Shown: positions 1 through 6,670, counted from the first letter of the stretch. The stretch: DNA of 11,534 nucleotides from an uncultured Angelakisella sp. (GCA_910585535.1 CAJUFK010000105.1:1-11534), one strand, 5' to 3'. Numbers and translations are program-made. Notes: a model not told the origin generated them from the letters alone.

Positions 1-7
1 GGACCTA

Positions 8-28
8 CCGCCCTTTGGAAAAGGGCGG
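8..28. repeat. Perfect 9-bp inverted repeat at left window edge
   Basis: The arms CCGCCCTTT (8-16) and AAAGGGCGG (20-28) pair perfectly around the loop GGA. It lies downstream of the NUDIX stop codon on the minus strand. No T-run follows on either strand within the window, so a classical intrinsic terminator is not supported. It resembles the other extragenic hairpins at the right end of the window in being a compact GC-rich stem in non-coding DNA. The rest of 1-83 shows nothing I can name. Confidence 0.6.
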
Positions 29-83
29 CCCTAAACTTTACTTGGCTCGATTGCCGACTTGTGCTTTAATAAACGCGATTTGT

Positions 84-755
84 CTACTCCTTATCGCCTT
101 TTACAGCCTCCGACTCCAGGCACAGCCCGAGCCCCGGCACAACCTTTAGCCGCGAAGCGGCGGGGAGGGTGTGCCTGCGGGCGCTGGCCCGCGTCTTCCG
201 CGCCCTTTGGATCAATCGCCGGTACACCGGCAGCATCTCCGCCTCATTGCACCAACGATCCAACTCCTCGGCCGGAAGCCAGGCAACGCCGCTGTTCTCA
301 TCCGGCTTGGCCGCCAAAGCCTGCCCCTCCCGAGCGGCCAAAAGCACAAAGGAAACATTGAGATGAAGATGAGCGGCCACCTCTTTCCCCCGCTTTTGAT
401 GCTGGCAAACGGTAAGCGCCTCAATGGACAGCGGTTCTTCCCGCAAAGGAACTAACCCCCGCACCCCAGTTTCCTCCTCCGCCTCTCGGATTGCCACCGC
501 CAAAAGATCCCTTTCTCCATCAGCGTGCCCTCCCGTCCAGGCCCAGCTTTGATAGATGTTATGCCACGCCATCAGAACCCACTGAAGATCCGGGCTCATA
601 ACAAAGGCTGAACTGGTGATATGGGCCGCCAGAGCCTCCCGCGTGAGGATCTTCGCCCCCCACCGCCGGCAGCAGTCCAGGATCAGCGTCTTGTCCGCCT
701 CTTCCCGGGGGTCACCGGGCTGGTAGGTGTTTAGGAGTGTCAGGTAGTCGGTCAT
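84..755 (-). CDS. NUDIX hydrolase
   Basis: A 223-residue protein that should hydrolyse a nucleoside diphosphate linked to some moiety; the substrate cannot be told. The Nudix box runs from about G76 to V98: GGHADGE at 75-81 and the metal-binding REAEEETGV at 90-98. Box position 7, usually Glu, is Arg82 here with Glu one place earlier, while the catalytic REUxEE part is intact. The preceding segment ending in WAWTGGHADGE fits the subfamily with a GGHADGE/D signature. The ATG at 755 is chosen because an AAAGGAGG site lies just upstream. The gene follows the small membrane-protein gene by 55 nt on the same strand with no terminator between, so the two probably share a transcript. From about residue 186 the Nudix fold seems to be over, and a basic, low-similarity tail follows whose DNA forms a strong inverted repeat (136-175). 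The true C-terminus may thus have been altered by a repeat insertion. Confidence 0.9.
   Translation of the reverse strand: MTDYLTLLNTYQPGDPREEADKTLILDCCRRWGAKILTREALAAHITSSAFVMSPDLQWVLMAWHNIYQSWAWTGGHADGERDLLAVAIREAEEETGVRGLVPLREEPLSIEALTVCQHQKRGKEVAAHLHLNVSFVLLAAREGQALAAKPDENSGVAWLPAEELDRWCNEAEMLPVYRRLIQRARKTRASARRHTLPAASRLKVVPGLGLCLESEAVKGDKE
136..175. repeat. Nested inverted repeat inside the NUDIX 3' end
   Basis: The outer arms 136-145 (GGCACAACCT) and 166-175 (AGGGTGTGCC) pair at 9 of 10 positions. Inside them GCCGC (149-153) and GCGGC (157-161) pair around GAA. The structure encodes about residues 194-207 of the NUDIX protein. It contains CCTTTAGC at 143-150, an octamer that recurs at 11360-11367 beside the right-end hairpins. 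A dispersed extragenic repeat read into the gene end is my inference. Confidence 0.55.
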
Positions 756-810
756 TTGGTGCCTCCTTTTTTGTGCTAAAGGCGGAGAGATAACCCGGAT
801 TGTTGCTTCC

Positions 811-1335
811 TCAGCTTTTCCGGAACCCGCCTATTATGGAACCCAAGGGATTTTCCAGCACCTTTTGCAGATCCAGAATCGCTTCATTCAGGCTTGCAAA
901 ATCAACCTCCGAAACCTGCTGAAGGGCTTCAGAGGCTTCCTTGATGCTTTCCCGTCCCTCCATCAGCGTCTGGTCCAGGTTTTCCAGGATGCCGGGAATG
1001 TCAGCGGCGGCCAGCTGCTGGCCGATGCTGTCCACCGAGGCCAGCGCCGAGTTGGCGGAATCAAGGGTCCGCTCCACCTGGGGGACCACCCTTCCTGCCA
1101 TCCAAACCAGAGCCAGAGCCGCTGCCGCCAGAAAGGCCGCACTCAGCCGGGAATAAAACAGCCTCTTTTTCGCAATCGCAGTTTGGAAGTCAGCCTGCTC
1201 CTCCAACCGCTTCAGGACAGCCTCCAGGCGATGCTCCCCTGCAATAGGGGCTTCCGGGTCAGAAGGGGCTGCTTTCAGGGCTTCGGGGATCTCAGCGACT
1301 TCCAGGGCAATTCGTTCTTCACCGATAGTTGTCAT
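811..1335 (-). CDS. Hypothetical single-pass membrane protein
   Basis: A 174-residue protein that I do not recognise. An acidic N-terminus (1-35) is followed by a charged helix likely to be a coiled coil (about 36-58). One hydrophobic segment spans about 64-85, rich in Ala and Leu and preceded by KKR and R residues, which suggests the N-terminus faces the cytoplasm. The region after it (about 86-165) is predicted helical and amphipathic, with regular Leu/Ile/Val spacing and many Ser/Ala/Glu, similar in texture to DUF948 or chemoreceptor-like helices; that similarity is only an impression. The protein ends with GGFRKS. ATG 1335 has an AGGAGG site about 9 nt upstream and a promoter at 1369-1397. 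It lies beside the distal end of the CRISPR array but has its own promoter and no Cas-like feature, so a CRISPR role is not supported. The NUDIX gene follows on the same strand. Confidence 0.8.
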   Translation of the reverse strand: MTTIGEERIALEVAEIPEALKAAPSDPEAPIAGEHRLEAVLKRLEEQADFQTAIAKKRLFYSRLSAAFLAAAALALVWMAGRVVPQVERTLDSANSALASVDSIGQQLAAADIPGILENLDQTLMEGRESIKEASEALQQVSEVDFASLNEAILDLQKVLENPLGSIIGGFRKS

Positions 1336-1368
1336 AGGGACAAGCCTCCTTTACTTTTCTCTTTTCCC

Positions 1369-1397
1369 ATAATACCAAGTTTAAGCCTGGGGCGCAA
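1369..1397 (-). promoter_or_regulatory. Promoter of the membrane-protein/NUDIX transcript
   Basis: On the minus strand a -35 element TTGCGC (1397-1392) is separated by 17 bp from a -10 element TATTAT (1374-1369), with an extended -10 TGG directly before it. It lies 34 bp upstream of the ATG at 1335 with an AGGAGG site in between. The same extended -10 sequence, TGGTATTAT, occurs in front of cas5c. Confidence 0.6.
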
Positions 1398-1567
1398 GAG
1401 GGTGATGTATCAAAATGGACGGAAAGGGAGGCGTTATTTTCTACCTTACTGCGTAGTCTGCTGTCCAATTTTGAGCTGTGCTTTCTTTTGTGGGGAACAA
1501 GATAAAATGCTGGCACTGTAGCCCGCAGGCATCAAAACAACGGCAGCGCCAACAACAACGTTGCGAC
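1398..1567. other. Non-coding stretch between array trailer and promoter
   Basis: This 170-bp AT-richer stretch separates the distal CRISPR repeat from the promoter at 1369-1397. A short open frame crosses it but covers the promoter and has no recognisable product. The array transcript should end somewhere here, yet I see no stem followed by a T-run on the minus strand. The segment CCCGCAGG near 1522-1529 and GCGAC at 1563-1567 faintly resemble parts of the repeat, but too weakly to call a sixth repeat. Confidence 0.5.
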
Positions 1568-1868
1568 ATTTCAACTTACGCTCCCCGCAAGGGGAGCGAC
1601 CAAGTATCGTGACCACTGGGTGGCCTATTCGCTATTTCAATCCACGCTCCCCGCAAGGGGAGCGACAACTGCATAGCGGTAACAAAGCGGCATTTTCCAA
1701 TTTCAATCCACGCTCCCCGCAAGGGGAGCGACATCCATTGCCCAATATATGCAGCGTTACCCATTCAAATTTCAATCCACGCTCCCCGCAAGGGGAGCGA
1801 CCGCGGAACTTATCTTATACGGCGATATTGCAAGTATTTCAATCCACGCTCCCCGCAAGGGGAGCGAC
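1568..1868 (-). CRISPR. Type I-C CRISPR array, 5 repeats, 4 spacers
   Basis: Repeats of 33 bp lie at 1568-1600, 1634-1666, 1700-1732, 1769-1801 and 1836-1868. Spacers are 33, 33, 36 and 34 bp. In crRNA sense (minus strand) the repeat starts GTCGCTCCCC, has a loop TTGC, continues GGGGAGCG and ends TGGATTGAAAT, the usual I-C form: a 7-8 bp stem followed by an 11-nt segment that becomes the crRNA 5' handle after Cas5c cutting. Four repeats are identical. The one at 1568-1600 differs at three adjacent bases (1575-1577), inside the handle segment. A degenerate repeat marks the old end, so the leader is at the high-coordinate side next to cas2 and transcription follows the cas genes. The small array with identical repeats suggests either little acquisition or recent turnover. 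Confidence 0.97.
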
Positions 1869-1894
1869 AGCAAAAGTTCACAAAAACTCTTGCT
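1869..1894. repeat. Palindrome abutting the first CRISPR repeat
   Basis: The arms AGCAAAAGTT (1869-1878) and AACTCTTGCT (1885-1894) pair at 9 of 10 positions around a 6-nt loop. The left arm touches the leader-proximal repeat directly. A second perfect dyad, AATAG and CTATT around TCA, follows at 1897-1909. Both are candidate landmarks for the integrase or for a host protein that bends the leader. Confidence 0.65.
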
Positions 1895-2044
1895 CAAATA
1901 GTCACTATTGCCTAAAACTTTCCTTTTTCCTTCCCTCGCCCACCTCCTGCTGCACCCCAAAACCAAAAGTCTCAACGGAAGATCCCTCTTCCATCTGGTG
2001 CGAACCTCCCGGTATTTTTCTGAGCGCTTGCGGTTCGCGCTTCC
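1869..2044 (-). promoter_or_regulatory. CRISPR leader between cas2 and the array
   Basis: These 176 bp separate the cas2 stop codon from the first repeat. The part nearest the array is AT-rich (about 1869-1930), the rest contains purine-rich tracts in minus-strand sense. It should hold the array promoter and the site that directs new spacers to the repeat at 1836-1868. I could not fix a convincing -10/-35 pair. Two palindromes lie at the array end (1869-1894, 1897-1909). A 7-bp inverted repeat with arms GCGAACC (2000-2006) and GGTTCGC (2032-2038) lies just after cas2; it has no T-run on the minus strand and so is not a clear terminator. Confidence 0.8.
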
Positions 2045-2335
2045 TCAAAGAATCAGAGGCTCTTCTGGCAGATAGGCGGCCTTGCAGCCAAAATGCTCGA
2101 TCTTGTTTTCATAGTGATTGCCCAGGTAATAAAACCGCAGGCTGTCCTTCCCCGGGTCCATGATCTTGCACAGCTTGGCCTGCAACGCCTTGCACTGTGC
2201 CGGATCCAAAAGACATTCAAAGACGGAGCATTGCACCCGTTGGCCGTAGTTGACGCACTGCTTGGCGATTTGGCGCAGGCGCTTGCGGCCGGCGGCGTCC
2301 TCGGTGTTTACGTCGTAGGTAATCAAAACCAGCAT
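2045..2335 (-). CDS. cas2: Cas2, CRISPR adaptation protein
   Basis: A 96-residue protein, normal for Cas2. It forms the dimer that bridges two Cas1 dimers and holds the prespacer during integration. The N-terminus MLVLITYDVNTED gives the first ferredoxin-like strand with the conserved Asp8; the segment RVQCSVFEC is the second conserved strand, and FYYLGNHYENKIEHFG lies near the C-terminus. The ATG at 2335 is chosen because this N-terminus matches the family exactly, although the ribosome site (GTGAGG) is only moderate. It starts 7 nt after the cas1 stop codon, so it is translated from the same mRNA. It is the last gene of the operon, and the leader follows it. Confidence 0.97.
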   Translation of the reverse strand: MLVLITYDVNTEDAAGRKRLRQIAKQCVNYGQRVQCSVFECLLDPAQCKALQAKLCKIMDPGKDSLRFYYLGNHYENKIEHFGCKAAYLPEEPLIL

Positions 2336-2342
2336 GGCAGCC

Positions 2343-3374
2343 TCACTTCCATAAAAAGGGCGGATAGGCGTCCAGGTCGTCCCGCAGACAACGGGCCAGC
2401 AGCAGGGCTTGGACATAGGGAACCATCCCCCAGGGAAGCTTCTCCCCCAGGTAGGGATGGGTCAAGGTCTCCTTTTTCCGCTCCTGCCAATGTTTTAGAA
2501 AGGTGCGCCTGGCCTCGTCGGTGAGAAGCACCGCACCTCCCTCCTGCTGACGGAAATCCGCCCCCTTGAGGATGCGGTTGTTCACCAGGGTCAGCACAAA
2601 TCGGTCTGCGATGCAGGGGCGCAGTTCCTCCATCAGGTCCAGGGCCAAAGAAGCCCGGCCCGGTCTGTCCCGGTGAAGAAAACCGGCGTAGGAATCCAGA
2701 CCCACGCTCTCCAGGGCGGAGGCGCAGTCGTTGGCCAAAAGGCTGTACGCAAAGGACAGCAGGGCGTTAAAGGGATCCAGGGGTGGGCGGCGGCTCCTGG
2801 CGCGGAAGAAAAAGGTCTCCTTTCCCTGGAGGATCCTCTCGTCCAGGACGCCGAAATAGGCGGAGGCCCCCACCCCCTCCAGCCCCCGGAGTCGGGCCGG
2901 GTCTGTGGCCGCCAGAACCTCCGGCAGCAAATCCTTCAGCGTCTGGGAGGCTGCGGAAAGACTTTCATCCTCCAGACGCAGGCCGTGATCCCGGCGGGTG
3001 CGTTCAATGCCTTGGCGGGCGTTGTAAAGCTTGCCGAAGATCATGGTCCGAGCCATCTGGCAGCTTTGATCCGGGTCGTCGGCCACGCGGTACTGCCTGC
3101 GGCGCAGCAGGATATTCCCGTTGTTCTCTCCGCACACCCTGGCCAGGAACTTTCCTCGGGGGGTGCAGAAGGCCAGCGAGATCCCCCGCTCCGCGCAGGC
3201 CCCCATTAGGGCCGGGGAGGCCCCGGGATAAGAGAAGGTGACGATCCCCGCCAGGGTGTGCAGCGGATACCGGGCCGCCACCTCCTTGTCCCGGTTGGCA
3301 ACCACATTCTCCCCGTCCAGGGAGAGATAGATGTCTTCCGAGGTCACAAAAAGGGTGTTGAGCAGCTTCCTCAT
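2343..3374 (-). CDS. cas1: Cas1, CRISPR integrase, type I-C
   Basis: A 343-residue protein of normal Cas1 length that, with Cas2 and Cas4, inserts new spacers at the leader end of the array. The N-terminal beta domain (about 1-75) begins MRKLLNTLFVTSEDIYLSLDG. The helical catalytic domain holds the expected metal ligands: Glu166 in RGLEGVGASAYF, His234 in GFLHRDRPGR, and Asp246/Glu249 in LALDLMEELRP. The C-terminus includes LPWGMVPYVQALLLARCLR. The ATG at 3374 overlaps the cas4 stop as ATGA, with GGAGGAGA upstream, which settles the start. No residue needed for catalysis is missing, so adaptation should be functional as far as this gene is concerned. Confidence 0.98.
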   Translation of the reverse strand: MRKLLNTLFVTSEDIYLSLDGENVVANRDKEVAARYPLHTLAGIVTFSYPGASPALMGACAERGISLAFCTPRGKFLARVCGENNGNILLRRRQYRVADDPDQSCQMARTMIFGKLYNARQGIERTRRDHGLRLEDESLSAASQTLKDLLPEVLAATDPARLRGLEGVGASAYFGVLDERILQGKETFFFRARSRRPPLDPFNALLSFAYSLLANDCASALESVGLDSYAGFLHRDRPGRASLALDLMEELRPCIADRFVLTLVNNRILKGADFRQQEGGAVLLTDEARRTFLKHWQERKKETLTHPYLGEKLPWGMVPYVQALLLARCLRDDLDAYPPFLWK

Positions 3375-4033
3375 CCTGTCTCCTCCATAGCCTTTTCCAG
3401 GTAGTCCGACACCTTGCCCCGCCGCGCCAGACTTGGCAGGCAGAGTTCTTTCAAAGAACAGGCGTTGCAGCTCTTGGTGGGCTTCACCTTGGGGGTGTAG
3501 CCCCGGCGGGCCAGCTGGCGCATCTCCTCCAGCGCCGCCCGAACCGCCTGGCGCAGTTCCTCGGTGAAGGGGACGGCGGTCCGCCTTCTGGGCTCCCCGT
3601 AAAAGAGGGCCCCCTCCGGGATGCGGCAGCAGAGCATCTCCTCCAGGCAGAGGGCCTGGGCGCAAAGCTGCATCTCGTCGGCGTTATGTTCCTTGGGGCG
3701 GCCCCGCTTATATTCCACCGGGAAAGGCCGCCAAAGCCCCTCCTCCCCCCGAAGGGGAACGCCCTCCGGGTCCAGGTGGAATTCGGTCACATCGCATTTG
3801 CCGGAGATGCAAAGGGTGTGAGAAAACACCGGCAGATCCCGGAGGATCAGGGTATCCCCCCGGCGTTCCCGCTGCTGCTCGTCGTGGGCCCGGGCATGGA
3901 ACAGGGATCCCTCCACGGTGCGAAGATTCTCCTGCCAAAGGCCCTCAAGATGGATCAGGGCCCACTGGCGGCGGCAGAAAGCGAAGTGCTGGATGCCGGA
4001 AAGCTGGAGCAGATCCTCCTCGGCCCGGCTCAT
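3371..4033 (-). CDS. cas4: Cas4, PAM-selecting exonuclease, type I-C
   Basis: A 220-residue RecB-fold nuclease with an iron-sulphur cluster. In type I-C systems Cas4 joins Cas1-Cas2 and trims prespacers so that they carry the right PAM side. The four cluster cysteines are visible: Cys20 in AFCRRQW, and Cys189, Cys192 and Cys198 in SCNACSLKELC. The RecB motifs are Asp81 in GKCDVTEF, Glu107/Lys109 in PVEYKRG, and Gln122 in MQLCAQALCLEEM. ATG 4033 overlaps the cas7c stop (ATGA). The ribosome site is poor (only CGAGG nearby), so its translation probably depends on coupling to cas7c. It ends in an ATGA overlap with cas1. Confidence 0.97.
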   Translation of the reverse strand: MSRAEEDLLQLSGIQHFAFCRRQWALIHLEGLWQENLRTVEGSLFHARAHDEQQRERRGDTLILRDLPVFSHTLCISGKCDVTEFHLDPEGVPLRGEEGLWRPFPVEYKRGRPKEHNADEMQLCAQALCLEEMLCCRIPEGALFYGEPRRRTAVPFTEELRQAVRAALEEMRQLARRGYTPKVKPTKSCNACSLKELCLPSLARRGKVSDYLEKAMEETG

Positions 4034-4926
4034 CCTCGCTGTTCGCAGGTGACCCCTGCGGGGAGGGATGCCTCGTCTACGGTGATCCGGTAATCCCCAA
4101 AGGAGCGGGCGGGGGCGGGGTCATCAGCGTTGACCCGTTCCACACGAACCGTGTCAAACAGCTTCCAGGCAGGGGCGCAGCCCAGCTCGCTGTCGTGGCG
4201 GAACAGAATGAGCTTCCGCACCGCCATCTTGCCCCGGGCGGCGGAATGGTCGTTCTCGAACATATTCAGGATGGCCTCCCAAAGCAGCTCCAGGTCCTCC
4301 TCCGAAAAGCCGGTGGTCTTCCGGGCCAGATTGGCGGAGACGTAGCCTTCGCACCGGTAAAGGCCATAGGGGACGATATACTTGCGCCCCATCTCGGTGC
4401 CCTTCTTTTCGGCATCGGACTCGGTGGTGATGGCCACCCGGGTGATGGTCACCTCCTGGGGGATCACCGGTTCCACGCTCCGGGCAAAGCCCAGCTGGAC
4501 CGGCCCACGAACCTGTCCGCAGTTGAGGGCAGCTTTGACGAAGGTGGTCATCACCGCCCCAAAGGCGCGGATGTCGTAGAAGTTTTGGCACATCCAGTCC
4601 CGGATTTTCTTGTCCAGGTCGGGGTCGGCTTTCTTCCGATCCTTGACAGTTTTCTCGGTGACATCCAAAGCCTGATACGCTTCGGCGTCGCTGCGGTTCA
4701 GGGGCACACCGTCCTTGATGTAAATGCGGTACCCGGCGGCATCCTCCTTTACCATCTCCACGTAGTTGCGGATCTTCCGCTTGAGGCAGACGTCGGTAAC
4801 CAGGCCCAGGCCGGTCTCCGGGTCCACCCGGGGCATATTGCCTGCGTCGGGGTCGCCGTTGGGGTTGCCGTTCTCCACGTCAAACAGGATGACAAATTCA
4901 TAGCGGTTTTTGATGGGCTCAGACAT
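4030..4926 (-). CDS. cas7c: Cas7c (Csd2), backbone of the I-C complex
   Basis: A 298-residue Cas7 of the Csd2 family, about the family length. Several copies polymerise along the crRNA spacer to form the complex backbone; it has no catalytic site. Family hallmarks are the N-terminal strand YEFVILFDVENGNPNGDPDAG, with the NPNGDPD segment at 21-27, followed by TDVCLKRKIRNYV, then GPVQLGFARSVEPV and the glycine-rich YIVPYGLYRCEGYVSANLA. The ATG at 4926 lies inside the end of cas8c (8-nt overlap) and has an AGGAGG site 9 nt upstream. That strong site fits the need for more Cas7 than other subunits. Confidence 0.97.
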   Translation of the reverse strand: MSEPIKNRYEFVILFDVENGNPNGDPDAGNMPRVDPETGLGLVTDVCLKRKIRNYVEMVKEDAAGYRIYIKDGVPLNRSDAEAYQALDVTEKTVKDRKKADPDLDKKIRDWMCQNFYDIRAFGAVMTTFVKAALNCGQVRGPVQLGFARSVEPVIPQEVTITRVAITTESDAEKKGTEMGRKYIVPYGLYRCEGYVSANLARKTTGFSEEDLELLWEAILNMFENDHSAARGKMAVRKLILFRHDSELGCAPAWKLFDTVRVERVNADDPAPARSFGDYRITVDEASLPAGVTCEQRG

Positions 4927-5287
4927 TCTCTTTCTCCTCCTTCTTCTGGTAGCGGGCCTGGGTCTGATGATAGTACCCCAGCTGGAAAGCCCCCTGCTGG
5001 GGCAGGCTCATGCGGTCGGGATAGAACTCCCCCAGCTTGGCAAACAGTTCGGTCAGCTGTTTGTCATAGTCGATCCGTCTTCCCCGCTCCAGTTTTCGCA
5101 GATGCTTCTGGGCCAGGTTGACCAGGGTGGGGAACACCCGGCTGGGGATGGCGGAAGCGGAGTTGAAATACCGGTCTTTGATGGTGGTGTTGATTTTCGA
5201 GTTGACGGCGCACTGGATGTCCTCCAGCACCGAGAAAAGACGCCCCAGGTTGTAGGGAATGCTTGTGCTGTCAGGATTCAGGGACAC
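4919..5287 (-). CDS. cas11c: Cas11c small subunit from an internal start in cas8c
   Basis: A 122-residue product nested in frame at the 3' end of cas8c. The start is a GTG at 5287-5285 (Val462 of Cas8c). An AGAGGAGG site (5303-5296) lies 8 nt upstream, stronger than the site of cas4 in the same operon. The product begins MSLNPDSTSIPYNLGRLF and is all-helical with a basic middle (KHLRKLERGRR). Published work on I-C, I-B and I-D systems shows that the Cas8 gene encodes the small subunit by internal initiation; the Desulfovibrio vulgaris I-C one is, as I recall, of the same size. Cas11 subunits line the belly of the complex and hold the displaced strand. Translation here is inferred from sequence only. 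Confidence 0.8.
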   Translation of the reverse strand: MSLNPDSTSIPYNLGRLFSVLEDIQCAVNSKINTTIKDRYFNSASAIPSRVFPTLVNLAQKHLRKLERGRRIDYDKQLTELFAKLGEFYPDRMSLPQQGAFQLGYYHQTQARYQKKEEKENV

Positions 5288-6670
5288 AGTAAAAACCTCC
5301 TCTGGCTTTGAAATATCGGGATGGGGATTTTTTAGGTAATAGGCTTTCAGGATCGCGGCCCGGCCCCGGGTAACCTCCTTTTCGGCCCGGATACGCAGAA
5401 CAGCACCGTTAAGAAGGATGGCGGGGTAGCGGGTATCGGTGAGGACTGCCCGCAGTGTCTCCCCCGCCAGATTGGGGGCGGGAGACTTGTCCCGGGAGTT
5501 CTGGTTTACCGTTTCGTCCAGCATTTTCCACAGGGGGAGGGGCTCAAAGTGATCGTAGGAGGGGCGGACGATCTCCAGCCGGTCTTGGTGGGCCTGGACG
5601 TTTTGCAAAAAGGCGCCGAAGCTGTTTCGCAGGAAGAACCGCACCGAAAGCCGGGCGGCGTTGGGGGCAAGCCCCAGGATGTAAAACTCCATGTTGGGAT
5701 CCAAAAGGGTTTCGTCGTACAGGACCTTGTTCCCCTGGAGGAGGTCCTTGGCCATCTTGGCCAGGTCTGCGGCGGTGTAGGAAGGGGCAGTCGTCCCCAG
5801 GGCATAGCCTGCAAAAAGGTCTTGGTAGGCGTTTCCCCCATTCTTGGCCCAAAACAGCACCGTAGTATCCCCTATGCGGGTCAGATGCTCCCGGTCGGCC
5901 AGCAGGTAGTTAAGGGCGGCGGTGTAGGCAAAGGCAGCGTGCCTGCTCACCGGGGCGTTTAGGCTCTGCTCCCGGCCATAGGAACAGAAGGCCGGGGCGT
6001 TAAAGGAGATCAGGGCTGCGCCGCTGGACTGGGCGCCGGCTACCCCTTTGACGGAGGGATGCACCGCCTCCGCCGGCCCCTTTTTCCCGGTGACCAGACA
6101 GACCAGTTCCGGGCCCTCCCCTGCGCCGTCATAGTAATCCTGCCAGGCCTGGCGGATCAGGGGGTCCTCCTGGACAAAACCCCCGTCGCAGCGAAACACC
6201 AGATTTCCGCCGGAGACGATCTCCTCCCAATCCGCCTTTAGCGCCGGATGCTCCGAAGCCAAGGAAGGATCCCAGCGGTCGAAGAAGGCCAGCAGGGCCT
6301 TGGCGGCAGGGGTATCCACGCCATCCAGCAGCCGGCGGTGGAGCTGGCGGCAGGCGGCAAAGCACTCCTGGCTCCGCTTTGGCTTTCCCTTGCTGTCCAC
6401 TCCCAAGAGATAGCTGGAGTTATCCCACAAAAAGTTTGGGTCGATGCCTACGGTGCGTTTTTTCGGGGCGGGCAGCGCGAAGGTCCGGGGGACCAGCACC
6501 GTTTTATTGCCACGGGGCTCCTCGGTCTTCATCGGGATGGTCTGCGTCAGCTCCCCGGCGCCATTGATCTCCAGGGCAAAGGAGATCTTGGACTTGGCCC
6601 AGCCGGGCCGGTCCAGCCGCCCCTGGGCCGCCAGGGTCTCGTAATGCTCCACAAGAGCCTGTAGGATCAT
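4919..6670 (-). CDS. cas8c: Cas8c (Csd1), large subunit of the I-C complex
   Basis: A 583-residue Csd1-family protein, of usual length. The large subunit recognises the PAM, starts target unwinding and recruits Cas3. Hallmarks are the N-terminus MILQALVEHYETLA, VPRTFALPAPKKR at about 60-72, the family core from CLVTGKKGP (191-199) through VHPSVKGVAGAQSSGAALISFN (203-224) to SYGREQSLNAPVSRHAAFAYTAALNYLL (230-257), and a C-terminal helical bundle. ATG 6670 forms an ATGA overlap with the cas5c stop and has a near-perfect GGAGGTGA site. The last 122 codons can also be translated separately from an internal start (see 4919-5287). Confidence 0.97.
   Translation of the reverse strand: MILQALVEHYETLAAQGRLDRPGWAKSKISFALEINGAGELTQTIPMKTEEPRGNKTVLVPRTFALPAPKKRTVGIDPNFLWDNSSYLLGVDSKGKPKRSQECFAACRQLHRRLLDGVDTPAAKALLAFFDRWDPSLASEHPALKADWEEIVSGGNLVFRCDGGFVQEDPLIRQAWQDYYDGAGEGPELVCLVTGKKGPAEAVHPSVKGVAGAQSSGAALISFNAPAFCSYGREQSLNAPVSRHAAFAYTAALNYLLADREHLTRIGDTTVLFWAKNGGNAYQDLFAGYALGTTAPSYTAADLAKMAKDLLQGNKVLYDETLLDPNMEFYILGLAPNAARLSVRFFLRNSFGAFLQNVQAHQDRLEIVRPSYDHFEPLPLWKMLDETVNQNSRDKSPAPNLAGETLRAVLTDTRYPAILLNGAVLRIRAEKEVTRGRAAILKAYYLKNPHPDISKPEEVFTVSLNPDSTSIPYNLGRLFSVLEDIQCAVNSKINTTIKDRYFNSASAIPSRVFPTLVNLAQKHLRKLERGRRIDYDKQLTELFAKLGEFYPDRMSLPQQGAFQLGYYHQTQARYQKKEEKENV
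5288..5303 (-). promoter_or_regulatory. Internal ribosome binding site in cas8c
   Basis: The minus strand reads AGAGGAGG followed by TTTTTACT and then GTG. The spacing of 8 nt is optimal, and the U-rich spacer should be unstructured. The encoded Cas8c residues here are Glu-Glu-Val-Phe-Thr. This site decides the Cas11c start. Confidence 0.75.

Noticed and set aside
811..1335. Membrane protein beside the array as a CRISPR accessory protein
   Set aside because: It has its own promoter, is paired with a NUDIX gene, and shows no nuclease, nucleotide-binding or effector motif.
1319..1516. 65-codon minus-strand frame upstream of the membrane-protein gene
   Set aside because: It covers the promoter and the ribosome site of the next gene, has no ribosome site of its own and no recognisable product.
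1502..1567. Possible sixth, decayed repeat beyond the distal end of the array
   Set aside because: Only CCCGCAGG and a separate GCGAC resemble the repeat, and no full register with a spacer of normal length can be drawn.
2000..2038. Inverted repeat after cas2 as a transcription terminator
   Set aside because: The arms are 7 bp around a 25-nt loop, and no T-run follows on the minus strand.
1561..2163. Open frame on the + strand encoding a protein with a repeated FNPRSPQGER motif
   Set aside because: It is the CRISPR array and leader read as protein. The peptide repeats are the 33-bp DNA repeats in translation, and there is no ribosome site.
4050..4072. Hairpin-like CCCC-GGGG segment near the end of cas7c that resembles the CRISPR repeat stem
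   Set aside because: The stem is only 4 bp, the loop differs, and the handle sequence after it is missing, so Cas5c cutting of the mRNA here is not supported. GC-rich code makes such matches likely.
4195..5121. 308-codon open frame on the + strand across cas7c and the end of cas8c
   Set aside because: It is antisense to two confident genes and has no domain signature or convincing start.
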